Assembly (NCBI GenBank): GCA_948567375.1
Contig: OX419757.1
Coordinates: 30,380,001 to 30,444,000 of the forward strand
Direction: 5' to 3'
Origin: Lunularia cruciata
Lineage: Eukaryota; Streptophyta; Marchantiopsida; Lunulariales; Lunulariaceae
DNA length: 64,000 nt
The translations under genes were made by a program, and so were the position numbers. The notes beneath the pieces are model-generated. The model had not been told where the DNA came from and made no database searches. It saw only the letters and a program-made list of their open reading frames with translations. Positions 31,912 to 44,913 of the stretch are shown here, piece by piece. How positions within the stretch are numbered: position 1 is the first letter of the stretch; each line of letters begins with the position of its first letter.

Positions 31912-34900
31912 CTAATATTTCCAACTGAACCAATTTTTTGTTGAACACTTCAAGTACTTATATGGGCCTAGCCATTTTTTTAGCAAATATCCTAGGGAAT
32001 CAGCCAACCCAACCATTAAATTTGAGTACCAAATCCTTTTGGTAGAGTGGTACTTCCGTTGTTTTGTTATCAAAGTAGGTCTTTCATTTGGCCTGGGTGG
32101 TATATTGTGTGGATAGTGCTTGCAAATGCTTCTCATTCAGATTATGGAGTGCCACGACCCATTCCTTTGTTGTTTTCCCCTCTTGAATTAAGATGTCCAG
32201 GTCAAAGTAAGAGTAAGGATACAAAGGGAAGGGATAACAAATTCTATTAGTAGAATTGCTTCTTGCCCGTAGACAATTGGAAAGGAATGTATCTTGTAGT
32301 GAGTTTGATGGTGGTGCAATATGCCTTTAATGCACTTGGTTATTTTTGGTCCTAATAGGTGGGGTTGAGGCTAATCACTTTTTTAGGATAGTAAGTAAGA
32401 TACCATTGACATGTTATACTTGGCCATTTGCTTGAGGATGGTGTAGGGGAGACCTTTTATGTTGGATCTCATAAGTGTTGGTTAAGTCTTGTACTACACC
32501 ATTGATGAAGTGTGACTAGTTATCTATCACAATAGACAAAGGAGCACCAAAATGGGATATCATATTTCTATGAAGAAATTGAACCATGATAGTTGTTGAG
32601 TTGTTACTAAAGGGTTTGGCCTTTGCCCACTTAGTGATCTAATCTACCATTACAATGATATGGCAATGGCTAGTCTGTCAAGTTGTGTGAATGATAGATC
32701 CCATGAAGTCAAGTCCCTATTGCTGGAATGGTTGTTTTGCTAAGATTGGATATAAGTACATGCAACATCTGGAGATGATTTTGCCAATGTGTTGGCAAGT
32801 GTCACACATACAAGCATATCAATTGGTGTCTTCAGTGATAGAGCGCCACCAATAGCCTATTAAGTAGATTTCTTTGGAAGTAAGCTCACCTGAGAAGTAT
32901 CTACATGCCTTGAGTACTATGGGAATTTCTTTTGGGCTAATGCACCACTAGAGCACTTGGTCCACACCCATTTGGTAAAGGTTGGCATGGAGGATTGTGA
33001 AAGGAAGAGGGAACATGTGAAAGCACTCATAATAGGTATGTGTAGATTGGATACCACCCTTCCTATAGACAAATAAGTTTTGATTTGATCCATCAACATG
33101 GACTAAGTAGTGACTTGATCCCACTCATAGAAGAGATGGAAACCTACAAGATTGGTATTAAGGGAATTTGTCATTGGAGATCCAAGAATGCAGGAAAGGA
33201 AATCCACTTTATGATAGGATTTGCCAAGGTGGTACTCATTGACAAGGAGAATTCTTGTAGGAGTAGCATCCAACATGCTTACTATCTTCAAAAAAAAGGC
33301 TTGTTGACAAGGTACTTGAGGGCTCTATGAACATGGAAACAAAACTATTGCCCATAAGGTAGTGTAAAAAATTCTGAATAAAAATGACTATGCCAAGGCA
33401 TGTCCTTTCAGTTGTAGAGTAGTTTCACTATGTAGAACTAAGTTGGCAGCTATTGTAGTAGATGGAGTGTTCTCATTGTTGGTTGTCATACTGGGAAAGG
33501 ACATCACTCTTGTTGTGTTGGACATATCTACAAAGATATGAAAGGTAATTTCCTAATTTGGTGTGACTAGAATAAGAGCCATAACTAGCCTAGTTTTCAA
33601 GGTCTCAAAAGCCTTAGTGCATTGGTCTGTCCATAGGAAATCCACCATAGCATGGAGTAGTGTGGTCAGCTTAGATGCTATCTTAGGATACATGTGAACA
33701 TACCGACGGTAATATCCCATACAGCCTAAGAAGCATTGAAGGTCACATAGCATGTTGTGTATGGGCAGTTGAGTAATGGCTTGGATCTTTTTTGAATCAA
33801 CTATTTATGCCATTTTTGTAGACCAAATAGCCTAAGAGCAGTCCACAAGAAACAACAAACAAACATTTTTGTGAATTGAGGGAGATCTTGACATTTTGGC
33901 AGATATGTAGAATAGCCTGCAATGCTCAGACATGGTCATTGCAGGACTATGTATACACATTTTTTTGAGGTAGAGTTCTAACTCATCCTGTACTTTGCCA
34001 AAAGAACTCATAATGTATTTATGAAATTTTATGGAGAAATTTTGTAGTCCAAATGGCATCACTCACTAGGCATAAGTACCCCATTGGGTAACAAACATGG
34101 TTTTATACTGATCCTTTGGGGCGATAGCAATCTTTTTGTACTCAAAATATCCATTCATGAAGGAAATACATTGACTATGGGCTACTTTGTGTAGCAGCAT
34201 ATCTGTAAATGAAATTGGAAAAGGATCGGGTAAAGTTTGGGCATTCAATTTGTGGAAATCTATGCAGTTCCTTACTTTTCCCGTATCCTTGTTTGGAAAT
34301 ACTAAAATAGGCAATGCCCTCTCAGTTTCACCTATGGGATAAATGACCCTAAACTTTAGTATTTTTTCCAATTCTTCTTTTACCTTTTGGGAATAAATAG
34401 GGTTCAATTTGTATGGTTTAGATCAAACAAAGATTGCACCAACATGCAATAATATGCAATGTTAATACATTTTTGGATTCACACCCATCAATTTTGTATA
34501 ATCTTAGGCAAAGACATCTCTAAATTCTTGGAAGAGTTTTTGATATGTAGGATGCTTGTTGGTACCCATGTTGGTACTTAACCAAACATATTGAGGAGTT
34601 TCTTCTGCACAAGAGATATATAGATCTTTGAATCTGTCCATGACATGCAAATGTAAAGGAATGGTCTCTTGTGCATGTTCCAAAAGTTTGTGTAGAAAGT
34701 AGTGTGGCAATTTTGGATTGGGTATGGTCTGATGGACTTCTAGCTCTTTGATAATTGTCTTTGGAATGATTTCTTTGGTGGTTGCAACAATAGTGTGGGT
34801 TGGAGAGTTTCACACATTGCCCACATCTTGTATCCCATATAATGCATACTATGGAAATATCTCATTTGAACTGGTTGAGAAATGCTTGTCGTCTTGTAGG

Positions 34901-37307
34901 GCTTTTATTTTACTATTTGTAGGAATGATAGTATTATTTGCAAGATTCCTATCAAGATAGAAACATTTGTCAATGGTTTCATTGTCCTAACAATTGATAT
35001 CATTGTTGATGTAGAAGTAGCATGAGGGTGAGGTGGTATGCACATGTTCATGTGTATATTGTAACAAGAAAAAGCCTATTTTTGTTGGAGAAATTTTTCA
35101 TGGCACCTATTAGAACTATTTAGTAGTAGCGTGTAGATGTCTCAAATATGGGTGTATTGAGCACATTTATGAGTTTGGTATGTGACATGGAGAAAGGATT
35201 AGATGAGTTTATTATCCTCATAACCTTGAATATTGCATGACCACTCATCTCCTCCTTGGTTATAAATAGATAGTTGGTGATGGTATCTGCAATTTCCTCA
35301 TCACTACCATTGTAAGTGGTGTTCCATGCATCAATGCAAAATCTTAGTTCTCCTTCCTAATCTGAATTGGAATTCTAGTTGATAAGATACATTGGAAGAA
35401 CAATGTGATTTGACTTCTTCTTAAAAGTTAACTTTTCTATTTTCTAAGAACTAATCACATCCACATCTACTAGCTATGAGACACCTAGTAAAAGTGGAAA
35501 TTGTGTGGGAGCAAGTGTATCCATGGCCAAGTAATCCACTAGGAAGGTTTGCTCACCAATAAGTGTGGGTACTGTGGTTAAAAACCCAATAGGATGGTGC
35601 TTCATTCCATCAACCATTTGAAGAATGGTTTTAGTCATGCCTTGCAATCCTAAAACTTGAATAAATCCTTTTGTCATAATGTTGGTAGAGAAGCTTGAGA
35701 ACCAAATCTTCTAATCAATTAGAAAATTTGGTTAGCAGATTTGGGATGACATTTCCTTCAATGGTTACAAGAATATTAGGATCATTGACCTTTGTATACA
35801 ACACCTGATTTTTGTCTATTATTTCATTTATTAAAGTAGGTTGAGATCTTCCTATAGTCAAATATTCACCTATAGTCGCATGTGGTAGAATTCCTTTAGG
35901 TGAGGTTTGAGTTATGGGATTGGAAGTGCTTGGAAGAACCTCTTGTGCTGGGTTTTCTGAATGCATGATGGGTTTCTCTTTCATCAAGAAGGTCTGAAGC
36001 TTCCAGTGCTCTATAGGGGCTACCTTGTAAATTGTTTGATGGTGATGTTGGCCCGTGTTAGCCAAATTTGCTCAGATATCATAGATAAGTATAACTGAAG
36101 TAGAGGGTTGATTGGATCATATGTCTAACATGGGAATAGCAGCATGGAACATCTCTAAGACCAACTGAAGTACCTTTTTGTAAAGGCTCATTGTCAATCT
36201 TTGGGGAGGAGTAGGTTTCAAAGGATGAATTTCTCCCCGGATCCAACACTGCATAAGTACAAGATTTCACAGTCCAAAAGATATGTGCTTCCATGGGGAC
36301 ATGATTTTCTGCAAACAATGTCTCTCCTTCCAAGAGGTTCTCATCAATTGCAATGGAGTACACATTCCCGTTAGGGCTATGAGGATTTGGTTGTTTGCTT
36401 TTAAGGGCACTTTGTAAACCTAGGTGATGAAAATTTGAAAATCTGGGCATTGTACCATAGTATGTGCTCATGAGCAGAATGCATAACAAACAGGTTTATT
36501 AAAACACTAATTTGCATAGTGGTTCTGTTGCAAATGTGACAACATATATCAGAGCTAGGTGGACCTTGTCTTTGTCCATTTCCTCTTTCTCCTCCAAAAG
36601 TGGGGTCTTGTAAATGTTGGCTGAAGTTGTTGTGCTATAAGACTACATCTAAAGCATATTTTCTTTCTTCTCAAGGTTCTTGGTGTCTTTGCAATGTCCT
36701 ACAATTTGAAATAGTGTGCCCATATCTCCCATAATGCATGCAAAAATTTGGAATGTCAAGGGTAGCACATTGGGCATTAGTGGGCTCCCTTCTCACACAA
36801 CATGCATATTAGATTTCTCCTTTGGCAGCCATATTAATTGGGTTCCTCTAATGTGGTTCTTATGCTAAGTGAGGATTCTCAAGGCATTCCAATTTTGCTA
36901 GTATATCCTCTATTTTAAAAGGTGTTGCAAGAATCACGTTAGTAATGGTAGGTGGTGCTAGAAGGATTGCAAAAAGGACTACGGGCATTTGATCATATAT
37001 GGGGACTATTTGGGACATCACTTATGGCCCTTGTGTAACTATAGGTGTTCATTCATAGAAGTAAGCTACCTATGGGAATCCTTATGAAGTAGCATAAGTG
37101 TTATGCATCACACTTCCATTAAATCTTGGTATGATAGAATATGGGTCTAGTAAGGCCATATCTTGCTCATTAGCTTGAGCTCAACAATGAGCTTCCTCAA
37201 ATGATTGCGCTAGAGTTGTTGCCTTGATGTAGCTTAGAAGCTTTTGAATGTCCTTTAGTAGGGCATCCTTTAACCAATTGAGAGCCATAATGGAGTTTGG
37301 TGTGATC
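31912..37307 (-). pseudogene. Element B: Ty3/gypsy gag-pol, decayed (main part)
   Basis: On the minus strand, in order: gag C-terminal part (about 37300-36800, with a WLKDALLKDIQKL helix), and two degraded CCHC zinc knuckles (CMHYGRYGHTISNC at about 36745-36704, second Cys changed to Tyr; CHIC near 36540, frameshifted). Then come a linker frame of 116 codons (35715-36065) and a protease (35474-35710) whose active-site triplet is lost while STNIMTKGFI and PLLLG remain. RT follows (about 34407-33550) with TLPDPFP, QYKTMFVTQWGTYA and VMPFGL. Integrase comes last: YWWRSIT, CDTCQHIGK, LDFMGSI, a second core block, and the C-terminal KKWLGPYK at about 31950. The RT catalytic YxDD reads YLKK (33961-33972). 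Long one-frame stretches with few stops suggest moderate age. No chromodomain seen. A solo LTR (family Y) splits its gag. Confidence 0.88.
33961..33972 (-). other. Mutated RT catalytic motif (YLKK) in element B
   Basis: In the position of the Y-x-D-D box, just after the VQDELELYL context, both aspartates are replaced by lysines (codons AAA AAA). The element cannot encode an active RT. Confidence 0.75.
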
Positions 37308-38012
37308 TTTAACACCCATTGGTGCATGTATACTTTATATAGATATTAATTTGGTTTATATAGATATTAATTTTGATATTAATTTTGCACATGGTGGAGA
37401 AATATTATATATATAGATTTTAGCTAAGCTTCTACATTAGTCATGATTAGCTAGAGTTAGTGCTAGCTAAGATAAAGGTGAACTTATTGTAAAGGAAAGG
37501 AAAAGAGTGAGCACCTCATTTTTTTATCTTCTATTGTATTGACTTGGTATTATTCCTAGTTATTTAACTTTGAGGAAAGAGTTGAGAACTCTTAGGCTCA
37601 CAGGCCTTGTTGGTGTAGAATTTTTTGTATTGTCCAAGGATAGCCCATGTGAAGGAATCCTTGACTTAGTTGGTAGGTGAGGATAAGACCACCTACTCAT
37701 GTTATTATTTCCATGTGTTTGGATATTCCTATAGACTTTTTGACTTTATTTGACTTTTAGCCTAGTAACTTGATTTACTTTGGTAATTAGTAACTTTGAT
37801 GTGTAATTTTTTCACAAGTATATAAGCTAGGGGTCTATCATTTTTTCTTTTGCAAATCTCTTTCTCTAATTGAGTTCTCTAGTGAGCAATGTCTTGAGTC
37901 TTGGAAGTGCCTTGGAGTTCTAGCTTTGGAAGAGTGTGATGGAGTCGGAGTTCCTTGCCTTTTTAGTCCATGGTGCCTTACCTTAATAGCCATAAGATAT
38001 TCATCCTAAGTG
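37308..38012 (+). mobile_element. Solo LTR, family Y (about 0.7 kb)
   Basis: Starts TTTAACACCCATT, matching the 3' LTR start of element F (TGTAACATCCATT on the minus strand at 62887) with one change in the terminal TGT. It aligns with that LTR in inverted orientation through CATGATTAGCTA, AAGAGTTGAGAACTCTT and TCCTTGACTTAG. A TATATAAG box lies near 37819. It separates two halves of the gag of element B. No exact target duplication was found. Confidence 0.7.
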
Positions 38013-38535
38013 AGAGATAGACGAACTAAAAAATCATTGACAATGTGCATTGGAATTGTTGAGCAAATGCTTGCATGGTTTTTTTGTTTCCTTGCAGAGC
38101 CAATGTATTGTATCTCAATGTTGTTCTTGTTGTCTTAGAGAGATGTACTCTTGTCATCCTCCACTTGTATCATTGCATAGCTTTTTTTGTGGTTGTATTT
38201 AGACCATTGAACCAATGGTGTGCAATACCAATGAAACACTGGCCCATTTTCCATGCAATGGCAACACCATCTATGATAGTTTGAGCTATACAAACATTCT
38301 CAAACATTCACAAAAATGACTTGAAGTCCTCTTGTCCTATGGACACTACTGTTCTTGGGGGTAAGCAATTGATTCTTCTCCTAAAGTCATGGTAGCTTGG
38401 GGTACGTGAGTTGTAGAAGTTGTAACTAGTACTATGGAAGAAGCATGCACAATTATGGTGCAAATTTGAAGTAGGAATATCTCCATGGGTAGAAGTGCTT
38501 GCCATCAATGGAAATACTTTTTGAACTTGGATCAT
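38013..38535 (-). pseudogene. Element B gag, N-terminal part
   Basis: A minus-strand frame begins with Met at 38535 and runs with PPRTVVSIGQEDFKSFL into a region with TTKKAMQ and GNKKTMQAFAQQFQC before the Y LTR. The composition and order fit a Ty3/gypsy capsid domain. Stops occur after FKSFL and within the second half. Confidence 0.6.
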
Positions 38536-39549
38536 AGCAAAAGCATTGGCAATTTCAAGAGGTAGTGCTTCCTTTTGATTTGGCAGCCAATGAACTTATA
38601 TGCATGAGAGGTAATGCTCCCTCTGAGCTCACATATGTAGTTGTAGGTACGGCAGGCAATACTTTCCTTGTACAAAAACATTTGTGCTCTTATAGGATGG
38701 CAAGGAGTACATACGTCCAAAATGCATTGTAGAGCTCATTGGAGGAAAATATACAAGTTCACCAATAGTGAGCACCAAAAATGGCATTTGGGGAATTCTA
38801 GTCCCACAATAGAGGGAGATTGGGCTATGAGAAGAAAGGAGGGTAACTTATGCAACCACATGCATATCTGGCCTTTGATTTGGCTTGGGAAGAGGTGATA
38901 ATCTAGACTCACATAGTCAGGTGTTTCTCCACTACAGCATAGGAATTTCCTATTGACACTTACCTTAGAGATGGTTCAAGGGTCTGGCAACTCCTTAAAC
39001 CTTTTAGCCTCCTAGAGTATATCACCCAATCCCCAAGTAGCCAATTGATAGAAGAACTTACTATCCTCTAATTACAGGGGGAAAAATGTGACAAGGAGCA
39101 AGGAGCAAGGAGCACTAAGCCAAAAAAATGATCTTGATCAAGTATTACCATACTCCATACATTCATCCATCAACATATAGTAGTGAGGGTGAATCCCTTT
39201 TTTTATGATTTTTGGATATCTTGAGCCTTCTCTACTACAAGGCCTCACACAATGTACATTTGGCTCCTTACGATGGTAGTCACTCCCATATTATCTTATT
39301 ACTTTGTTCCTGTAATAGTGAAAAGGCCAGCCCCTTGATATTCAAGAATCTGCTTCTACTAAGAAGTTATGTATTTGAACAACAAAAGACTAAAAAAAAC
39401 ACACAGAGAGGATAAACCTCCCTTAAATTACATAGGCTAACCCTAAAAATAATTTTTGACCCAATTCTAATCACTATGCTTACAACTATTGGCCATTGCC
39501 TACAATATGACTCACCTTTTAGGCAACTTGTATCTCTTATATTAGATGG
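38536..39549. other. Possible leader of element B and repeat remnants
   Basis: No LTR end or primer site for element B could be recognised. A small direct repeat of AAGGAGC (three units) sits near 39094-39115. From about 39465 to 39549 the sequence resembles 19.78-19.87 kb (CTAATCACTATGCTTA, CAACTTGTATC, TTAGATG). Confidence 0.4.
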
Positions 39550-41758
39550 TGTTGTGTTGTGGTTTGCGTAGCCATAAAAAAGTAACTTATGATAGTTTAT
39601 CCTCACATTAGTGGAGTAGGTGGTATTAAAGATCTGATGGATGAGACATTGCCATGTAAGCAATCTATGTACATATATGTGATTGGCCACGTGGGTTACA
39701 ATCTTATCATGTTTGAGGGCTCTAATGTATATAGGTGAGGGAGAGTGGAGAGACAAGGGTGGAGTCAAGGAGTCTTGAAGGGGAGGAGGATGTTGGGAGT
39801 GAGAGTTGAAGCAGAGCATTCGTGTTAGAATATCAAAGGAGGCATTTGAGCATGAGATTTCCCATGCTTCCAATCTTCCACTCCCAAATCCTTTCCTCAT
39901 TAGACTTCAAATTTTACACCGTGATGGCTTATGGGATTGGATGGTGGCACATTTTGGAGCGGTATTCATGGAGTTGGTGATGGGAAACCTGGATCCTATC
40001 ATCCTTCCGGTGCTTACTTATGAACATGTCTGGGACTTGATAGTCTATGTGCTTCTATAGTTGGGGAATGCCTGAATTTTTGCTCATAAGCTTCAAGGTG
40101 GAGTTCTGGGGTCCATTTGTCAAAAAGTGAAGAAACTAAAGGACACATTTCCAAGAGATTGGGTCCCAAGAGAAGGAGTCAACAATGTAGAGAGTTTGGA
40201 GAGAGCATTTGGGGAGTGAATAGTACGGTTGGAAAGAAGAGCTGACAGCTACAATCTAGAGACTCAAATTTGACAATTTGAGCAGATTTTGAGAGGGATA
40301 TCATCAATTGAGTCAAGGGGAGTAGAATTCATACCCAAGAACACAAAGTAGGTAATTTGGAGAGCTTCTTGAACTATTTTCATGATCTTTTGGTGGAGAT
40401 GGAGGGTAGATGGAGGTCTTATAGCTCAAAGTACAAGAAATTCTAGTTTTGGATAAATTTCAAATCAGATCTGATTGATTGAAGTTGAAGCTTTTGAGAT
40501 GTAAGGTGTTGGAGAAGAGTTGATGATCCATTTTGGAGTTTTGGTCACTCCCCTAGTTGTGATTTGAGATACCTTATAAAAATTTCTTGTCTTGTTGGTC
40601 ATTAGGTTTTCACCTCTATGCAAAGGTTTCATGTGAATTTTTGATATAGAGAATTTAGTGTCTTGGATCAAGGACACTTGGGTCTGTAGAGCTTCACAAG
40701 TTAACCCAACTCAAGAATTGATCCACATCTAGAGAATGGGATTGGATTAGGCTACACAAATTTGATGGAGTTTAGACAAAGACACAACCAAATATTGTAG
40801 AAAATTTGGTTGGCTCTATATTTATGAAGAGTGAGATCTGATGCAGAACATTCTACTGCAAATACTGTCATAAGCTTGGTAGAGTAATTTTTATCTTCCA
40901 TCTTGATTGGATGTCAATTCTCCTATCTTGTGACTGTGATTGAGGGTTTCAAATTTCCATAGCATTTGAAAGGATCAAGTGTACTTATGAATCAAAAATC
41001 TAGGGACAAATTGCCAAGAACCATGAGCAAACACAAAAATAGGGGTTTCAAAATTAGGGTGAAAGTTGCAAAAACCTGGCAAAATTTGAGAGGTTGTCAA
41101 GGGAGCTATAGTGACTTGATTGACACCTATTTTATGTCATTGGGAAGCTTATCTCATAATATTTCCATTGAATCTTAGAACACTTGAATCCAAGCTATAA
41201 AAAAGTTATGGTCATATAAGCTGCACAGAGTTTGCCCCATCAAGAAGACACAGGAATGCTCCACTTGGAGTGGAAATTTATTGAAATCTTAAGTCCTGAT
41301 TGGATGAGACCTAGAGTATAGGTTGAAATGAGCTTGATGATAGAGTAAGAAAGCTCTAAAGCTCTTTTTTAACAAGAAGTATGAAGAGTTGTTACCATAT
41401 TCTTGTGATTGGTTCCTCTTTGAGCTTGCATGCCTATTTGTACACCCAATTGGCTTGGATTGGTGTGGGGGCATTGCACTTAGTTTGTTTCCTTCTAAGA
41501 GTGCTGTGTATTTCTCCTTGGTAAGGCTGGAAGTGATGACTAGCAGACTAGGATTGAGTGTTGTGATGGCATGTCAGGTTGCTCATCACTACCCTTCCCA
41601 ATAGCAAGAATATTAATGACAAGAAAGAAGGGTTTCAGCGATTGAATCACATGCTTGTTCAATCAAGTAGTTACGGGTTTACCTCTAGCCTCTAATCTAT
41701 AGTCTCCATAGCTAGGCACACTATGTGTTCCTAGAGAGAGAAAGGAAAAGTACGACAC
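39550..41758 (+). mobile_element. LTR of family X, copy 2 (about 2.2 kb, apparently solo)
   Basis: Begins TGTTGTGTTGTGG and ends AAAAGTACGACA. It is the only uninterrupted copy and aligns with both halves of copy 1. A GTATATAGG TATA region lies near 39727. The flanks on the two sides match neighbouring parts of one sequence at 19.78-19.96 kb, so it inserted into a copy of that sequence. The 177-codon frame on the opposite strand (39367-39900) lies across its promoter end and is not supported as a gene. Confidence 0.7.
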
Positions 41759-42361
41759 CAGATAATCCTAATCTAACATGACAATGTACTTATGACTCTT
41801 AATTAAAGTCCTAACTTGGGACCTCTTGTAGATGGATTCCCACCTAATCAAGATGAACCTTGATTTCTAGCTAAGGATTCTTATTGATACAAAGTTGAAC
41901 CCATAAATTGTAGGAGCTCAATCATCCAAAGGTGTAACCAATACCCAAGGACTCACTTTTCTTGATGGATGTGGAAGACCCAACCTCAAAAATAGTGTTA
42001 TGGTAAACTTCTCATAAGTAAACCAAAAGTCATCAATCAAGAGAGAAGCTTGGAACCAAGCTCCATAGCCTTTCCTATTGGAGGAGAGAATCAAAGCTTT
42101 GTAAAGTAGAGGTGCATCAATAACAAAGATAGAAAGTGTGTGTGTGTGTGTATATGCTTTGTTGCATGCATAGTTTGGGAAACAATGGAGGTTATCCTCA
42201 AAAGAGAGCAGAATTAATTTTCTCAATCCATAAATCACTTCACTATCACCTTGTTACCATGATCATCATGATACTTCTTCTCCTTGATCCTTTAAAAAAA
42301 AAGGCTAGCCTTAAGGAGATTAGCTACAATGTTTGACTTGCATTAGTTGTCAAAGGTGATA
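41759..42361. other. Remnant of the repeat seen at 19.9 kb; no gene
   Basis: The first 100 bp resemble 19875-19965 (ATAATCCTAATCTAACATGA, GTCCTAACTTGGGACCTC). The minus frame at 41918-42238 spans a (TG)n run and is not supported. Confidence 0.45.
42136..42151. repeat. (TG)8 microsatellite
   Basis: Eight TG dinucleotides followed by TATATG. Confidence 0.9.
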
Positions 42362-42366
42362 GACTC

Positions 42367-44237
42367 TATGACAACCCAACAAATATCACTTTTGCTGTAA
42401 TTAGGTAAGTAAAGTTTGTTGCCGCAAAGATACAATTCAAAATTGGTCAAATACAAAGCAAATAGTAACAATCTCAATTCTTCTTGGTTGCGTCTTTAAT
42501 CTCTCAGAAAGGAACCACACCCAAAACAAAGTAACAAGCATTGACTCGTAGTCTTGTCACACAAAAATATCACACTTAATCATAACTCCATCAAATATTT
42601 TCAAACAATCTTGATTATGATGATTTAGTCTCTAAAAAATGGCACTTCACTACAAAATGACTGCCTCAAAATTGTGTTCTACCCCTCCACTGAAGGCACA
42701 ACTTCCTCAATCAAAATTGCTTCACATCAACTCACCGCTGCACCACAAATGCAAAATACTACCAACACTACAATTCCTCTTAGATCTATCAAAGCATTGC
42801 TCTGATTGCACTTCACTCAAGATCACACACACAAAATGAAGATCAAGTCTACGAAATCCAACATCCAACAAACACATTGACTTGCCCTTCAAAATTCTCT
42901 CAACACTCACAAACACAAACACAAAGTTGATACTTGGAATTAAGCTCAAGTGACAAGCACTACAATCAGCACTTTGCTTTATCTATTTTCAGAATTATGA
43001 GCACTTAACAACAACACACTGTGAATGCATCTTTTAAATAGTGAAGCACTTGACAGTTATCTAACTTCCTAAATTACCTACTAACAACTTTACCAACTTG
43101 CAGATCCAAAATGACAACGCACCTCTTCATATCTGCCTCTCAATATCTTGAATGTATTACTACTCTAATCCAATGTCTACTTCTTCATCTTCTAGACCCA
43201 ATGATCTCTCTTCCTATCACTCCTCCATCTTTAGGTCCATTTGATTCTGCTAATTCCTTTGCTATCTCTACCACTTGTTCACTCAAAACTACAATTGCAC
43301 TCATGGGTAATCTATCTAACTCTTTATCTTTTGACCTACTCTTTTCTTATGTCTCAAATGACAACTTTGAAGACACCTGCACTCCTACTTCTCTTACTTT
43401 GGGTCTAACTGCTATCAATTCCTTTGCTAATTCTACTATATCCTCATCAAGAATTGTAATTGAAAGCATGAGTACACTATTTATGCCTTCAATTTGTAAC
43501 CCACTTTCCCCTAATGACTTATGTTATTGACCCAAAGACACTTATTGTATGATCTTGCACTTTGGCTTCATTCACTACTACTATTTCTCTTCTAATTCTA
43601 TCCTTTATTCAATTACAATTGAAATTGAAGTCATGGGTATCCTAAATATCTTCTTTCCCTCCTCTAACTTCCTTTGATGCCTCTAGCAAGACTCCCAAAG
43701 TCACCTTCATTGCACTCCAAGGTCCAACTAGCTCAGATCTAGTCACCTTTGTCCTAAGGCAAAGAAGCTTCTAATCCAAAGTTGTAGAGACCCAAAGAAC
43801 ATAAACCCAAAGACATTCAACTACTCTATACATCTACTCCCAAAACTTCAAATGCTTGTAACTTTTGCTATATACCTCCAAAATTTGTGATTTTAATTGC
43901 AGCAAAAAGCCCTTAACAAAACACTTCTAATAAGATATAGCATGTATGATTCAGATTTTTTGTGATTGAGATATGACCCCCGTAGTAATCATGACCTGCA
44001 ACTTCCATTCCTCCTTTGGGTCTGCACTCCTTCAACGTTTGATCCAAGTTTGTCTTCCTCTGACACAAAGTAAGTTTCTTTGGATCTGATCCAATCCGAG
44101 TCCTTCTTCCTCCAATACAAATTTGACTTCCTTAGGCCTGATCAAAACACAAGTTTCCATTCATTTCTTCTCCATTTAGTTTTAGCAAGGCACTTCTTCT
44201 TCAAAACTTGTCCAAAATGAAAAATGTATGTACCACA
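42367..44237 (-). mobile_element. 3' LTR of the non-autonomous element (1,871 bp)
   Basis: On the minus strand it starts TGTGGTACAT and ends GGTTGTCATA, where the last CA has become TA. It includes a plus-strand open frame (43111-43530) whose counterpart exists in the other LTR. Confidence 0.85.
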
Positions 44238-44252
44238 TACCCCCTCCCTCAA
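44238..44252 (-). promoter_or_regulatory. Polypurine tract
   Basis: On the minus strand GAGGGAGGGGGTATG directly precedes the 3' LTR start. This is the expected primer for plus-strand DNA synthesis. Confidence 0.8.
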
Positions 44253-44603
44253 ATGCAAGCATCCCTACAAACACACAACATGGATTCAACAAGATGAATA
44301 AAATGACAAAGGCAATGTTTCTCTTGTGCAATTTTGAACAATATCCTACACAAAATTAAGAATTAAAGTGATCTTTGTCAATGCTTCAATAATTTCCTTC
44401 TTTGCATGCTCAATTGAGTCATCCAAATGGATCACTATAGCCCAACAATGATTGTTGTCTTTTGATTTAGCTTTTTCTTAGCAATCCATAGTTTTCTTTC
44501 TCTCATCATAAACTTCTTTTTTCTTTCTTTTTCAAACAAGGAGAATTGTAAACCAAACAAGGCGATGCACACTCCAAATCACTCCAAAATTTAATTTCAT
44601 TGT

Positions 44604-44837
44604 TTATAGCCAAGAATTTGAAGGTAACAGTTGGAACTCAAGGAAATGTGTCTTTGGATTCACTTTCTCAAGAAATGGGGGTTTGCAAATGTTAATTGTT
44701 GGTGATCCATAAAGAGTCGTGGCTATTTTATGCTCCCATTCAATCCAAAAACATGATTCCTTGTCTGACTCTTCAGAGGAAGTAGATTCCTTCAAGTCTT
44801 GATTTAATTCTTGAACATTCTTGAAAATTCTCCTCAT
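44604..44837 (-). CDS. Small internal ORF, possible gag-start remnant (77 codons)
   Basis: It is the only sizeable sense frame of the short interior and begins about 50 bp after the primer site, where gag would start. The product is Glu/Ser/Lys-rich in its first half and has a Trp-Ile-Glu-Trp patch. I see no capsid or zinc-knuckle motif. It may be the N-terminal remnant of gag, or chance. Confidence 0.35.
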   Translation of the reverse strand: MRRIFKNVQELNQDLKESTSSEESDKESCFWIEWEHKIATTLYGSPTINICKPPFLEKVNPKTHFLEFQLLPSNSWL

Positions 44838-44888
44838 TTTCCTCCCCTATTACAATATACAAACAAACTTTCACTCCCGAAGACTATA

Positions 44889-44906
44889 TCCCCGGCAACA
44901 ATGCCA
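44889..44906 (-). promoter_or_regulatory. Primer binding site for tRNA-Asp
   Basis: The plus strand reads TCCCCGGCAACAATGCCA, which matches the 3' end of plant tRNA-Asp (TCCCCGGCAACGGCGCCA) at 15 of 18 positions. All three differences are transitions. It lies seven bases from the end of the 5' LTR, an offset also known in Athila-type elements. Confidence 0.8.
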
Positions 44907-44913
44907 AAAATCA

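Noticed and set aside
39367-39900. 177-codon minus-strand ORF, the longest open frame in the window, with a partial counterpart at 23328-23567
   Set aside because: It runs antisense across the promoter end of the X LTR and past its boundary. The two copies share sequence because the LTRs do. No domain, and copy 3 lacks it. I treat it as a shadow of the LTR.
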